Assembly: GCA_918807975.1 (NCBI GenBank)
Contig: OU964921.1
Location: forward strand, 43,240,498 to 43,304,497
DNA: 64,000 nt
Direction of reading: 5' to 3'
From: Aplidium turbinatum
Taxonomy: Eukaryota; Chordata; Ascidiacea; Aplousobranchia; Polyclinidae
The notes under the pieces were generated by a model, which saw nothing but the letters and a program-made list of their open reading frames with translations, searched no databases and was not told the DNA's origin. The position numbers were made by a program, and so were the translations under genes. Every line of letters starts with the position of its first letter. Position 1 is the stretch's first letter. Of this stretch, positions 1 to 11,619 are shown piece after piece.

Positions 1-151
1 TTTATTTTCTCCTGTAGTTTTTGCTTTGTCAAAATTCAAGTGCACCAATTTTTTTCTACATCCGCTTCTGACTTCCATTGAATGTTGTTATTTTCATCTA
101 TAAGCTGTTTATCAAAATTATCATCTAAATTTTAATTCATCAACATTTTAG

Positions 152-337
152 GTTTTTGTTGAACGCCATCCTAACAATGAGGGAATCTTTGCCGATTATG
201 AGCAAATGCTTGAAATTACCAACGATCCATCACGGATCTTCACTCTCAGAGATCGCTCTCCAGACGCTATTGAATCCCTGCTAGATGAAGAATTCGTAGA
301 CTTGTGCAGATACAGATGCAGCAGTCGTGACATGTAG
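152..337 (+). CDS. Terminal coding exon of an unrecognised gene
   Basis: An AG acceptor after a T-rich run (AG at 150-151) is followed by 62 codons open to a TAG stop at 335-337. The peptide is acidic in the middle (DADYEQ-like region), contains a LLDEEF stretch and ends in a cysteine-containing tail (CRYRCSSRDM). The other frames are poor. The rest of the gene would lie to the left of the window. I do not recognise the family; no membrane segment or known motif is visible. AATAAA at about 590 could serve polyadenylation. That this is a real exon is inferred from the splice site, the uninterrupted frame and codon-like composition. Confidence 0.55.
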   Translation, partial: VFVERHPNNEGIFADYEQMLEITNDPSRIFTLRDRSPDAIESLLDEEFVDLCRYRCSSRDM

Positions 338-947
338 TTTCATTCAGTGTTTATTTTATTGTATATGTGCTGCTGTAATTAAAGAATTGTAAAAAAAAGT
401 TTGTCCTCATGGTTGATATACAAAAATGAGATCTACCCTCTTGTTCTTTTGTATGAGAAGTTCTTTCTGTATGCTGCATTTCGTCGGAGCCACCTGTCCG
501 GACATTCCTCGAGCAGAAACTTGATTGACCGGTCAACTGCACTTGGTGGAGTAAAAGTCGGGCTTTCATAGGTCCCGTATGTAGGCTACAATAAAGACTC
601 CAAAGCGCCCAATCCCTGTGCGGAGGCGATTCAGCCAGCCAGACTGAGCTTCTTTCCTAGTGGCATGGTTGAGGCGCAATTGGCTACGTCACGGTGTTGC
701 TGGTAGCCTATCTATCAGTGTGAAGAAAGTCAGCCCTTAGGCCTATGTGGCCTCTTCAGTTCAGTCTGGTATATTGAAGAATCTCCATCACTTTTTATCT
801 TCTTCACTATAATAGGCTAATTTGCAGGCAATGTTTTCTTTTCCAAAGGCAACTAACGTCAGCTAAACGTGTGAAACCTATAGTCTAGGCCTACATGTTA
901 ATCACATAGGATATCGGTACGTTCTTATTATGTCTGATGGTCTAGCC

Positions 948-2043
948 CAGTGGTTCTCAACCGGGGGTCCGCGGACCCCAAGGGGTCCGTGAAGAGGTTT
1001 CAGGGAGTCCGCAAAAGTTTTCGTGTTTTCAGCATGATTGATAAATTACGAAATTAAAAAATTGTTTGTGCTTTATTTATGTAGCCTATTAGCCTACAGT
1101 GATTCTCAAACTGTAAATCGCAACGCACTGGTGCGTTGTTTGAAATTACAAAGGACATTGCACAAAGGTTTGGTTTAATTCTTAACTAAAAAATATCATA
1201 TAAATGACTTAAATCTTTTAATAAGGCTATGTTCAACTTAAATCTTTTGAGACAGCAGATTGTTGATGATATTTCAAACTTCAGTCGGCAGCAGTGGCCG
1301 AGTGGTTAACGCGTTGGGCTCGCAGTCGAGAGCCTGCATGTTCGACTCTAGCCACCGGCACTTGCTGTTGTTTCTCTGGGTAACAAACTTTACGATAATT
1401 GCCTCTACCCAGTGATCGATTTCGAGTAATGGGTAGTACCAAATTGAAGTCATAAATAGAGTAGACAACCGGAAACAGACATTGCCGTCGGCTGCAGCGT
1501 GGGTCAGGTGTACGTCGGAAGGCGTACACCGATGCATAGCGCTCAAGTCCGCTTTCCCGCAATGCAGGATAAATATATGAAAAACAAAACAAACAAACAA
1601 AATAACAAATGATTTACTTGGAAGTGCAAACGTTAGTCAGCAGTCTATTACCACTCACATTTTGCAATGAGTCTGATTATAACGGATTGATATTGATTAC
1701 AAATGAAAAAAGGGAGAAGTTCTGTGTAACGGTCGCAAAATTTCTACCGTATTTACTTTTGATAAAATTCATAGAAAAACATCAAATGAGCATATAGATT
1801 ACTGATGTTTGATCCGGTGTGACAACATATAGCTCATAACATAAATTCGTCAATCTAATCAATCGTCAAGTGCGTTGCGAATTTAGCAAATTCCTCTTAA
1901 GTGTTGCTTCGAAACTTATGTAACATATGATTTCGTAAGGAGATGCGATATACCAAAATTTCAAATATAAATTTTTAGCGGTCCGCGTCCGCTTCGAAGG
2001 CACCAAAAGGAGTCCACCAAGACAAAAAGGTTGAGAACCACTG
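948..2043. mobile_element. hAT-type non-autonomous DNA transposon (contains a SINE)
   Basis: Begins CAGTGGTTCTCAACC and ends with the inverted complement GGTTGAGAACCACTG. It is flanked by a perfect 8-bp target duplication GTCTAGCC (940-947 and 2044-2051), the hAT hallmark. Just inside both ends are 'ggtccgcggacc'-like palindromes typical of Charlie-like hATs. No transposase frame is visible. A tRNA-derived SINE sits inside at 1287-1604, so the hAT is older than that SINE copy. Confidence 0.9.
1287..1604 (+). mobile_element. tRNA-derived SINE, family A
   Basis: The head looks like a tRNA: A-box-like TGGCCGAGTGGTTAACGCG and B-box GTTCGACTC, typical of Ser/Leu-type tRNA promoters. An unrelated body of about 200 bp follows, ending in an (AAAC)n tail. 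The acceptor ends do not pair, so it is not a functional tRNA gene. A second, well matching copy lies in the opposite orientation at 53940-54272. Confidence 0.85.
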
Positions 2044-2979
2044 GTCTAGCCTATAGAGCGATGGTTTACTTTGATGGTTGGTTACTTTGTGCTAGCCCAG
2101 CACGTCTGTCAGAACTTTGCGTTTTCAATAACAATTGCCGTCATGTAACCTTTCAAACAATGTACGCAGTAGAGCAGCCGTGCAGCCTTCCAGCAGTTTG
2201 CCATCTATCTTACTGGTTATTATGAGTAGGTTTGCCAGTAGCTCAATTCAGTTTTTATTTATTTCTGATGACCGCAGAAAAAGCAATAGGTTACAGCCTA
2301 TAGGCCACAGGCCAAACATGACCGAGGTTTAAATATAAGAGAAGCGTCAAAACGCGAGCATCAAGACCCGGAATCAAGACTATTAACATTTTGTAAGGGC
2401 AACACCTTCAGACAAATTGATGATCAACCAGTGGCGTACCGTGACCACTTTGACAGGGTGTTCAGTGACGGCAAAGCAACAGCGGGGGGTCTGGGGGGCC
2501 TCCCCCAGAAAATTTTTAAAATTAACATTGAATTTGGTGCATTCAGAGAGCATTTTCAGCACAAATTCTGAACATGAACAGAACTGACAAAAATAATGTT
2601 GTCGGAATGGAGAAGAATACAAAATAGATATTTATTTGACAGCGCATTGAATGAAAGACTTAATAATATCAAACATTAAGTTGCATTTCTAAAGTCACAT
2701 ACTTCAGTTCACTTTTTATTTCCGACCATCAAAACGAACAATATTACTTGCCATAACACAGCAGGAGTCTGAAAAAACGCGAAAGTTAAAGCGTGCTCGA
2801 GATGGAAATGATTTACTTCATGCAAGGATTAGGTAGGCTACGGTCGCAACACCTTGAGAAATGTACAAGCAAATTAAAAACAAACAGGTGAAAGTTAAAA
2901 CAAAAAACAATAGCAAATAGTCCGGGAGCGGGGATGGTTGACCCTGCATTGTTGTATTAAGTTTTTTTTACTGTTGATT

Positions 2980-3780
2980 TTGGTAGCCAAGGGTCTCTAT
3001 TTTCAGAAACTGCTTGATGACATGTTGTCACCTTTGGGCAATTTGAGAAATTCAAGATGGCGTCCAAGATGGCCGCCATTACCTATAAATGACCATAGCT
3101 CTCTATCCATTCACCTTAGGAAGGTGATTTTTGTCTCTATACCTAGGTTGTAGGGGTCAAGCTATCCATTAGAACAAAGTATTATCTTAATATCGTATTA
3201 TATAATGGTAATTTCCAAGATGGCGTCCAAGATGGCCGCCATTACCTATAAATGACCATAACTCCCTATCCATTCACCTTAGGAAGGTGATTTTTGTCTC
3301 TAAACTTAGGTTGTAGGGGTCAAGCTATCCATTAGAACTAATTATTATCTTAATATCGTATTACATAATGGTAATTTCCAAGATGGCGTCCAAGATGGCC
3401 GCCATTACCTAAAAATGGCCGTAACTCCCTATCCATTCACCTTAGGAAGGTGATTTTTGTCTCTATACTTAAGTTGTAGGGCTAGGGGTCAAGCTATCCA
3501 TAGAACTAAGTATTATCTTAATATCGTATTACATAATGGTAATTTCTAAGATGGCGTCCAAGATGGCCGCTATTTCCTATAAGTGACCATAATTCCTTAT
3601 CCATTCACCTTAGGAAGGTGATTTTTGTCTCTATACCTAGGTTGTAGGGGTCAACCTATCCATTAGAACTAAGAATTATCTTAATATCGTATTACATACA
3701 TAATGGTAATTTCCAAGATGGCGTCCAAGATGGCCGCCATTACCTATAAATGAGCATAGCATAACTCCCTGTAGCCTAAA
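2980..3780 (+). repeat. Left tandem array of about 165-bp units
   Basis: About five units. Each contains the pair AAGATGGCG...AAGATGGCCGCCAT, then CCATTCACCTTAGGAAGGTG, then an AT-rich stretch with TTAATATCGTATTAC. The AAGATGGCG marks fall near 3054, 3220, 3380, 3548 and 3715. Units are about 90 percent alike by eye. One unit has a CTAGGG duplication near 3480. The last unit decays near 3780. Confidence 0.9.
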
Positions 3781-3851
3781 TCCCATGTAACTATCATATT
3801 GTAGTAGACGGGCACTAATAATTCACTATTGTCTTTTTAGGTGCTGCCCGT

Positions 3852-4117
3852 CAGGGCCCGATTAACCATGAGGCACAGGCCTCAGGCCCCCTGGTTTTAG
3901 GGCCCCCCATTTTTTTTACATTAGTACCGTATGCGTAAGTAGTGAAAGTTGTTGTGCCAGTGTGTCCACAGTTGTTATTTTTGAGTAACAATTTCAAATT
4001 GTGTAACGATTTTGCCGTAACAGTTGAGCACTCCTGCTCTGCATTGAAAGCGATTGCCAATAGGGGCCCCTAAACTTAGCTGTGCCTCGGGCCCCCATCA
4101 GCCTTAATCAAGCCCTG
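3852..4117. mobile_element. hAT MITE, 266 bp
   Basis: Starts CAGGGCCCGATTAA and ends TTAATCAAGCCCTG, with perfect 8-bp target duplication CTGCCCGT (3844-3851, 4118-4125). It has runs of 'ggccccc' near both ends, as do the MITEs at 50405 and 45110, but the termini differ. Inserted in the large element just after its left array. Confidence 0.9.
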
Positions 4118-4163
4118 CTGCCCGTAGCCTATAATATAGTATGACGATCACCAATAGTGAAAC

Positions 4164-5815
4164 ATGAATGGAGAACAGTGCTTTTTCGTGTCCAAATTTG
4201 GATGTGAGAATAAGGCTGAACCGTTGAAAGACACTGGTCCTGTCAGTATTCAAAACTTTATCAAGCATAGCAAAATCTATGGGGACAGGTATCATGAACT
4301 TCTTGAAGAAAAATTTAGTGAAAATCCTGAATGCACAGTTAAATGTCACAGAAACTGTGCTTCAACATACACTTCAAGCCTCCAGGTTCAAAGGCATAAA
4401 AGGAAGAATCCAGAAAGTTACTCGTTTTACATTCCGCCTAAGACCAGGAGACGGTCATCACTGCCAGGGTTTATGTTCAAAGTAACTTACATTGTTTGTT
4501 TTGTGGTGAAACTTGTGTGCTTGAAAAATATCCGAAACACCCTAAACGTTGGCGACCAGCATATTCATGTCGGGAAATAGGCAGCGCAGGTGGCAAGAAG
4601 TCACTCAAGCAAACTATACGTGAAGCCTGCGAACGGCGTCAAAATGAGCTATCAGAAGTTGTGCGACAAAGGGTAGATATCACTGTAAGTGACCCGCAGC
4701 TGATGCAAGGTATCATGTGGATTGCCGAAAAAGCTTCTTGTCAGAAAAAATGTGGCTTCAGCTGCAACCAAGTCTGATAGCCAAACTAACATTGATTGTG
4801 CCTTTGAATCACTTGTTGTAATGATCAAAGACTCGTCCGGCTTCCTGAATTCAGTTGAGTTGCATGAAGCATAGGCTACAAAGAATTCGGGAGTGATAGT
4901 CTCACACGTCGTTTAATTGTCCCAAACCAGATTTACGCAAGGGTGATTTGCCTGCAGGTTATTGGGCGGGACAAGGTTGTGCTTGGTCATGCGTCAGTTT
5001 CAACATCCATGTTTGATGATACTGGAGATATGAGGGTTGTGAAATCTAAATCTACCTTAAAGAAAATTCTCCAAGTTGAGGTGTCTGATAGAGTTGCTGG
5101 CAGCGCAGAAGGTTCTACTAACCTCTTCCAAAAACAAGAAGCAACTGATAGTTGATGATTTTGTCCAGGATGAGAAGTTTCATGAGGACAACACACAACA
5201 TCATAAGTTAGTGGTAACAGGAGCAGATCCGGTGCCGATCAAAATCAGTGAAGGTGGAATTGTCATCTCACGGGCAGATCTGTTAACTTCACACGAAGAA
5301 GCAGATAACGTCATTGTTCAACAGGTCTTGAGTGGTGCCTCGCAAAATGCAGAAAGCAAAATCACTGTCGTTGCCGATGACACTGACATCTTTGTACTGT
5401 TGCTGCATTATCATCACATGGCAAATCTCAAGAATGTTGTATTGATGGAGTCCCCAATCAAAGGAAGCGCGGTGCTTGATATAGGAAAAAAACTGTACAG
5501 AAGCATTGTCAGGTAGTCAAATGACTACTCACGGCACATGCACTTTCTGGCTGTGACACCGTCGCCTCCTATTTCAAAATTGGGAAGGCTACTGCATTCA
5601 TAACACTTCGATAGATCAAACGAAATATGGTTGGGTAAAGGATGACCAAAACAAGTCCCTTCAACCAGTCACCCTACCTGATGAAGTCGAACTAGCCCCA
5701 GAGATGGTATACGACGTCTAATAAAATATGGATGCCACGGTACTACTCAATGCAGTTCACGTGCTTGTAGTTGCAACTCTGCTAACATGAAATACACAAT
5801 ATTTTGCGCCTGCTA
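4164..5815 (+). pseudogene. FEN-like/CXC transposon protein, decayed copy 1
   Basis: Relic of a large protein family multiplied in many invertebrate and fish genomes. In order: an N-terminal Cys/His segment (CFFV...CTVKCHRNCASTYTS, 4180-4370), a second Cys segment near 4495 (CGETCVLEKYPKH), a helical middle, the acidic motif VVADDTDIFVLLL (about 5370-5410), GCDTV (about 5545) and a C-terminal cysteine array of the tesmin/TSO1 CXC type (about 5735-5815). Same family as the minus-strand gene at 51057-56624. Several frame breaks occur; one is a 5-bp insertion GGCTA at 4874-4878 (TA-GGC-TA), after which the frame ...HEA-Y-KEFGS continues. The DDTD and GCD motifs resemble the PIN/FEN-XPG nuclease fold, but function is inferred. 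Could be a transposase or an accessory protein. Confidence 0.75.
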
Positions 5816-5905
5816 TAATCGGGTTGCTATAACCTGACATCATAGAATAGTATGTAAGATAATTTAGTGTTACTACGGCCATGAATTTCACACAAATTGC
5901 GGTGG

Positions 5906-6155
5906 GATGGCGCAACGTTGTTGGCTTTCCAATTATGCAAACCTGGTTCGACTCCCGGCTTCAGCTGGTTGTTGAAAAACACCGCTCACCTCTACCCAGG
6001 GTGTAATAAATTGGGTGGGCGTAGTTGCTGAAGTAAAGGCGGCCGAGAGAAAGGAACTGGCCACCCTACTCTACTTAGTGCCGAAGGCTTAGTACAATGA
6101 AAACCTTGTCTTCTCATACCCGACACTTGAATCAAGTATGGGACCCCCCTTTACC
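5906..6155 (+). mobile_element. tRNA-derived SINE, family C
   Basis: tRNA-like head GCGGTGGGATGGCGCAACG with B-box GGTTCGACTCC, then a body with ACACCGCTCACCTCTACCC and AATAAATTGGGTGGGC. A similar copy lies in the same orientation at 46296-46565, which fixes the family. Inserted in the large element between its gene and its right array. Confidence 0.8.
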
Positions 6156-6159
6156 TTTT

Positions 6160-6465
6160 ACGGCCATCTTGGAAATTACCATTATGTATGTAATACGATA
6201 TTAAGATAATACTTAGTTCTAATGGATAGCTTGACCCCTACAACCTAGGTATAGACAAAAATCACCTTCCTAAGGTGAATGGATAGGAAGTTATGGTCAT
6301 TTATAGGTAATGGCGGCCATCTTGGACGCCATCTTGGAAATTACCATTATGTTTGTAATACGATATTAAGATAATACTTAGTTCTAATGGATAGCTTGAC
6401 CCCTACAACCTAGGTATAGAGACAAAAATCACCTTCCTAAGGTGAATGGATAGGAAGTTATGGTC
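6160..6465 (-). repeat. Right tandem array, first part
   Basis: Inverted copies of the about 165-bp unit seen at 2980-3780 (CGCCATCTTGG marks near 6165 and 6320). The array is interrupted by the hAT at 6474-11120 and resumes at 11129. Confidence 0.85.
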
Positions 6466-7814
6466 ATCTATAGCAGGGTTTCCCAAACTTTTTTGGGCCA
6501 CGGACCACTATTTGTGAAATTGTTTGGGCCACGGACCACTAATTTTTCGTAAACAACTTTTTAACTGCAACTAAGGTGCAACAAGTAAGATTTACGATAC
6601 TAGATAGCAAAAGCTTTCGAAATCATTTAAGTTGTGAAAAACTGCGGCAATTATCTTTGAAAGGGTAAGTAGCCTACTGTAGGGCAAAGTGGGGCGTGTT
6701 GTCACAATTTTTACAAATCAGCATAAATCTCGTTCTGTACCAATGGTATCGAGATGCTAGATAGTGCAATTGAAAGAGGTATCATTCGACTTCTTTTAGC
6801 TACAGCTAAAGTTTTTTTGGATTATTTCGTTTTTACATAAATGCATGTTTAACCCTTTGCTTTTCAACGTTTTTTTGGAAATTAACTGCTCAAGGGGGGG
6901 CCGTTTTTGGATCAAATTCAATCAGCTGTTACGTGTTATCCGCTGATGCTATTTCAACAGAAGTTGCACTGGTGTAAAAGCAAATCATTTGTCTATAAGT
7001 TTGAAAACTCATTATTTTAAAATTTTATATGTTAAACTTGATATTTCAATTTTTGCAAAGGTACCCAAAAACGACAATTTTGATTTAACTTGCCGCCTTT
7101 AATTAACCGTGCTAATCCGATTTCATGCAAACTTCTAAATAACAAAGAGCTCGATCGAACGCACGAAGTGTGTGTGCGGTGTGCCGAATCATTGCATTGA
7201 TTAGAATTTACGACTTGCGAGCAAATCTTATTGTAAGCTACTCACTGATTCTAAAATAGTTACAATCAGAGTAATAGTGTTACACGAATTTGAAAAAAAC
7301 AAAACTGCGTTTGTTGTCTTACATTTTTATCCTAAACTAATGCATTCCGAAACTCATGGCTAGCTTCTAGTTTTATGGAACCAAATTTCTCATAAGTAAC
7401 ACCTTAGCCTGCTTGAATAGCTGTTTACATCTTCGTTTGTGTATTTTAGGTCTACAATTGAGTTTGTAGTATGAATATTTTTAGTAGAGAGAAGACAATT
7501 GAACAAGTTGTTGAAATAATCTGAAATTTCTAAGTTCAAATTAGGTGCTTTTGAAATTGTGGATTTGTGTCAAGTCGCATCACAAATATCATGCAGGCCA
7601 CATCATAAGTCATTTCGCTTACGGGTGTTTATAAACATGACTCATAAATTACATCCACAAAAAATACAGCATTTACATCAACAAAGCTAAGTTCGAAGCT
7701 CACTTTTTATTGAAGATTGTGTCAATCAATTTGAAAATACATTTTTAGTCAGCCAGCGTCGAAATAATGCAACAGCGAATTGAGGAACATGCGTAAACAA
7801 AGGAAATGTGAAAT

Positions 7815-7896
7815 AACCCACAGTCAGCAAATCTACATAAATTTAACGTTTACAAATGTTGAATCAATGTAAAAGGACTGGATTGCTGACTGGGTC
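7815..7896. repeat. Short palindromic element, ACCCAG type
   Basis: Near-palindrome: ACCCACAGTCAGCAAATC on the left pairs with GATTGCTGACTGGGT on the right, around a core in which AATTTAACG faces TGTTGAATCAATGTAAAA. Related palindromes with different outer arms occur at 32270, 32330, 38326, 39478 and 39947. Confidence 0.65.
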
Positions 7897-9219
7897 CTTA
7901 TTGTTTGAAGCACTAAAAATACGCGTAAAAGCGACAACGTCAGCAAGGCAGTGATTATGTTTCTGGCCAAAAAAAAAATAACGTTTGACTTCAAAGATAA
8001 AAATGATTATAACGAAGCTTCAAAGTTTGTCGTAAAACATTTTACTGAGATACAATAAACATAATCATTCTGTGCCAGATTGTGAGAAGACTTCCTAGAT
8101 TCTTTCCAACCATTTGCATGATTGCAAATTATTTTCTATAACTTTACATTGCTAAAAAATGGCTTCTTTGTTGAAACAACGTGGCTACAATTCTATAAAA
8201 AATTCTTAGGCCTACTACATTGAAGTAATGAAATTTTTTTTGTGATTTTGCTGATGACGTTTTACAATATCCGAGAAGTAAAAAATAATAATGATGAATT
8301 ATTTTACAAAACCGTGGTTTGCAAGTGCTTCACAAAAAATTGTTGGGGGAAAATTTACTATTAGACGTAAAACGTTTGTAAAAGAAAATTGTCGGTTTAC
8401 GTATTTATAATGTTTATTGCGCTGTTATCGAATTATAAACTGCCTGTAGGCTATTGTCTACCTTTGTGGTTGCCGGCCAGCTTAGAGCAGCATGCAAACT
8501 AAGCGTTTGTGGTATTTGCATCGTGTTATGATTCTCGAAAATTTCCCACAAGGTCTTTATTTTTATTGTGATATTTTGTGCCTCTTCTGTCCTAAACTTG
8601 AAGTTATTGTGCAGCACTATCCACATCGGTTTTTAGACTCAGTCTTCATTGAAAATCTTTTGTGTGGTGCATCATTTCAAGTAGTGTCTTCCCCTAAACT
8701 GTTACACAAATCGCCCAGAACCAGGTTGATTATTATGTATCTTACAGCAGTTGAGAGCCCGTTATTGTATGTGTGGAATTATTACTGTAGATGTCTGACT
8801 AAATTCATGCCAAAGTCGAGCAAATTCTGCTTTCGGGATCCTTGCCGTTATTTACTGTATTTTTTGTTGATAAGTTTAGGCAGCATTTTTCCAAGATAAA
8901 TGAAGACATCGGTATTGTTCGTCACTTAGATTTAGTTTTCTCAGCATTATTTATTCATTCTTTGATCCACTAGTTTGTCCCACTTTTGGTATAATCGGAT
9001 CGTTTATAAATGGCGGGTCTTCACAATAGCCGGCCTCTTATACATTGGCGCAACGTATTCAGATGTTGAATCAATGATGAAGAAAGCTGATTTGTTGTTT
9101 GTCTTATGTGACGCCTAAATTTATGCCTCGTCTACAGTACAAAATATTTTGTAATGTACATTGTGTACATTGTACATTTTGTTTGTAGGCCTACATTACA
9201 AAATATTTTGTAATATTTT

Positions 9220-9362
9220 ATTATCATCTTTTGTAATATTTTATTATCATCATTATCATTATCATCTATTATATTATCATCTTATATTATCATCTTATTA
9301 TCATTATCATCATTTTATTATCATTATCTATCATCTATCATCTTATCATTATCATCTTTATT
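9220..9362. repeat. TTATCA/TCATTA low-complexity microsatellite
   Basis: Irregular run of TTATCATCATTATC-like units within the unclassified element; no coding sense. Confidence 0.85.
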
Positions 9363-11128
9363 TTGCGCTCTTTGGAACAAAACACAGTGCACTGTGAAAC
9401 AAAAATACAGGACATAACAACAAGTAGGCGACATAAAGCAGTGAAGGGACGCCATCGAGTTAGCTGCTACGTGTAAATGGAGCCTATCTCATAATTTTGA
9501 GTGTATCTCACAATTACTGTTTGCAAAAACGCTATTTCTCCGGCTTCTCCCAAAAGCATTTGCAGTGATACATTTCCTCAATTGCAAGTTTTGTCAATGA
9601 GAGCATTTCCATAGAACGTTTATTTCGAAACCAGGTTTTCGTGTCTTTATCCAAGAGAAGATTTCTTATTGTAACGTTTTTTATTCGTCAATGAATATTA
9701 TCTGCTTGAAACAACTGTTTTGAATAGTTTGTGGCCTCCATAGCCTACTGTTTTGATCGTGGATTGCTATTCTTCTTTGTAGAGCTGATAACGCAAAAAA
9801 GCTTGCTATTATTGTTTCTAATTAACAGCTTTGCGATCACTGGCTTTTCTTTGCAGCATAAGAAATAACGCGCTTTGTATTATTGAGGTCAAACCGTGGC
9901 CTGGGTCAAACCAAACAAAAGAAAGCAAGAGGATGCTTCTCTCTGCTCGCGCATATCGATGCACGAAGCAATTATGAGCTTATGGCTTGTCATCGCAATG
10001 TAATCCATTTCACGCTTTGCTGGAAGTTAGCTAGAAACAGCAAAAATTCACCAAAATCTTGAATTTACAAGAAAACTACACAACTTTTAGCATCAAATTT
10101 AATATCATCAGATCCGCCTGGCAATTTTAGGAAAAGTCAAGAAAAACCAAGTGCATGGCGTTACTGTGCTTCAAATAATTAAAGGAAATATGAGGGGGGG
10201 GCCAAATCTGGCCTCCCTTTGAGGAGCAAAGTGTTAATGCAAGTGAATGGGCTGTGACAACACGCCCCACCCCGGGGCGTGTTGTCACAAAACTTCTGCA
10301 CATGCTTTATGACTAAAATATGACAGAAACCAACAAAAAATGGTTTTAATACAGGCTGAACGAATAAAAAATATGCGAAATGCAAAAAAAAATTAATTTA
10401 CAACATATTGGTAAAAATTTTATGCCCATTGTCAAAAACAATAAAACTGTCATCTTGAGAATTATGTGTCACTATCGAATATATGTGTGTATCATTATCT
10501 AATATTAATTTTTATTTCCTAAAAAAGCTTTGTATTTTAACAAATACGCATATTACCTCGTTGTATAAGCATAAATAATTTTTCATGTTTCTTAATATTA
10601 AAAATGCACACCACGGGGCGTGTAGTCACAGCTGTGACAACACGCCCCGTGGTATGAAATCAGGTGGTTTCAACAACCATGTGTACATCTCTACTTGCAT
10701 GTCTTATCTGTTTGGTATAATGAAAAGAGCAAGCTTAAAGCTAACGAATGGTATCTTTCCTGATCAGTTATGATCATACCTTAGTTTGCCAGACAATTTT
10801 TTAGTTTATTTATAAAACCTGATTTTGCCCAAAATTCAATGGCACTCCTCATAATTTCTGCTGTGGTGACAAATTTATTAATCTTCACTGGTTGTACGAA
10901 AGAGAACTGAAACTATGCCTTCCATTGAAAATTCGTGGTTATACGACTGGGTTATCACATGGAAATCGTACTGTCACAACACGCCCCTGTGACAACACGC
11001 CCCACTTTGCCCTTCAACGTATATGGGTGATTTCTTAATTTTTTGTCATATCGCCACGGACCACCTGCGCAGTCGTTGCGGACCACCAATGGTCCGCGGA
11101 CCACAGTTTGGGAAACCCTGATCTATAG

Positions 11129-11600
11129 GTAATGGCGGCCATCTTGGACGCCATCTTAGAAATTACCATTATGTATGTAATACGGTATTAAGATAATACT
11201 TCGTTCTATGGATAGCTTGACCCCTACAACCTAAGTTTAGAGACAAAAATCACCTTTCTAAGGTGAATGGATAGGGAGTTATGGTCATTTATAGGTAATG
11301 GCGGCCATCTTGGATGCCATCTTGGATATTACTATTATGTAATACGATATTAACGTAATACTTAGTTCTAATGGATAGCTTGACCCCTACAACCTAGATA
11401 TAGAGACAAAAATCACCTTCCTAAGGTGAATGGATAGGGAGTTATGGTCGTTTATAGGTAATGGCGGCCATCTTGGACGCCATCTTGAATTTCTCAAATT
11501 GCCCAAAGGTGACAACATGTCATCAAGCAGTTTCTGAAAATAGAGACCCTTGGCTACCAAAATCAACAGTAAAAAAAACTTAATACCGCAATGCAAGGTT
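11129..11600 (-). repeat. Right tandem array, second part, and right terminus
   Basis: Three more inverted units (CGCCATCTTGG marks near 11150, 11315 and 11475), followed by the inverted copy of 2940-3060. This is the right terminus of the large element. Bases 11129-11590 match the left end closely, including CTTGATGACATG and the TTTTTTTTACTG run. Confidence 0.85.
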
Positions 11601-11619
11601 AAGGGAAAAAATGGCGTTT

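Larger units (their letters stand above)
6681..11013. mobile_element. Unclassified DNA element, AGGGCAAAGTGGGG ends
   Basis: Inverted ends AGGGCAAAGTGGGGCGTG...CACGCCCCACTTTGCCCT of about 27 bp. The subterminal motif TGTGACAACACGCCCC (or its complement) recurs near 10256, 10270, 10612, 10631, 10975 and 10989, often as head-to-head palindromes. No clear target duplication is visible and I see no convincing transposase; a 135-codon frame at 8492-8899 has no recognisable motif. The interior is AT-rich and holds a short palindrome (7815-7896) and a TTATCA-rich stretch (9220-9362). The superfamily is unknown. Confidence 0.7.
6474..11120. mobile_element. hAT MITE shell (about 314 bp) split by a 4.3-kb insertion
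   Basis: Ends CAGGGTTTCCCAAAC...GTTTGGGAAACCCTG with perfect 8-bp target duplication ATCTATAG (6466-6473, 11121-11128). Both ends repeat CCACGGACCAC, as in Charlie-like hATs. Only 6474-6680 and 11014-11120 belong to the hAT; the rest is the nested element at 6681-11013. Confidence 0.9.
2938..11600 (+). mobile_element. Large long-inverted-repeat element carrying a FEN-like/CXC gene
   Basis: The outermost about 120 bp at 2940-3060 reappear inverted at 11480-11600. Inside both ends lie tandem arrays of about 165-bp units in opposite orientation (2980-3780; 6160-6465 continuing at 11129-11480). Between the arrays is a decayed gene, 4164-5815. The original element would be about 4 kb; it has grown through three insertions: a 266-bp hAT MITE (3852-4117), a SINE (5906-6155) and a hAT (6474-11120) that itself holds a 4.3-kb element. 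I found no clear target duplication at its outer ends. Assigning it as a transposon rests on the inverted ends and on the parallel element at 49771-56927. Confidence 0.7.

Noticed and set aside
1287-1360. Possible functional Ser/Leu tRNA gene
   Set aside because: Box A and B are fine, but the acceptor ends do not pair, the sequence runs straight into a repeated body with an (AAAC)n tail, and a second copy exists; it is a SINE head.
2429-2700. hAT element starting CAGTGGCGTACC
   Set aside because: The left end looks convincing, but no right end or duplication was found; the same holds for the right end ATACGCCACTG near 14793 and the CAGGGCTTTGGAGCCGG-like end near 33679.
8492-8899. 135-codon open frame inside the AGGGCAAAG element
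   Set aside because: Cys/Leu/Phe-rich translation without motifs, in AT-rich DNA; probably chance.
9120-9230. Inverted AAAATATTTTGTAATGTA words as a regulatory palindrome
   Set aside because: Short AT-rich words next to a microsatellite; easily explained by slippage.
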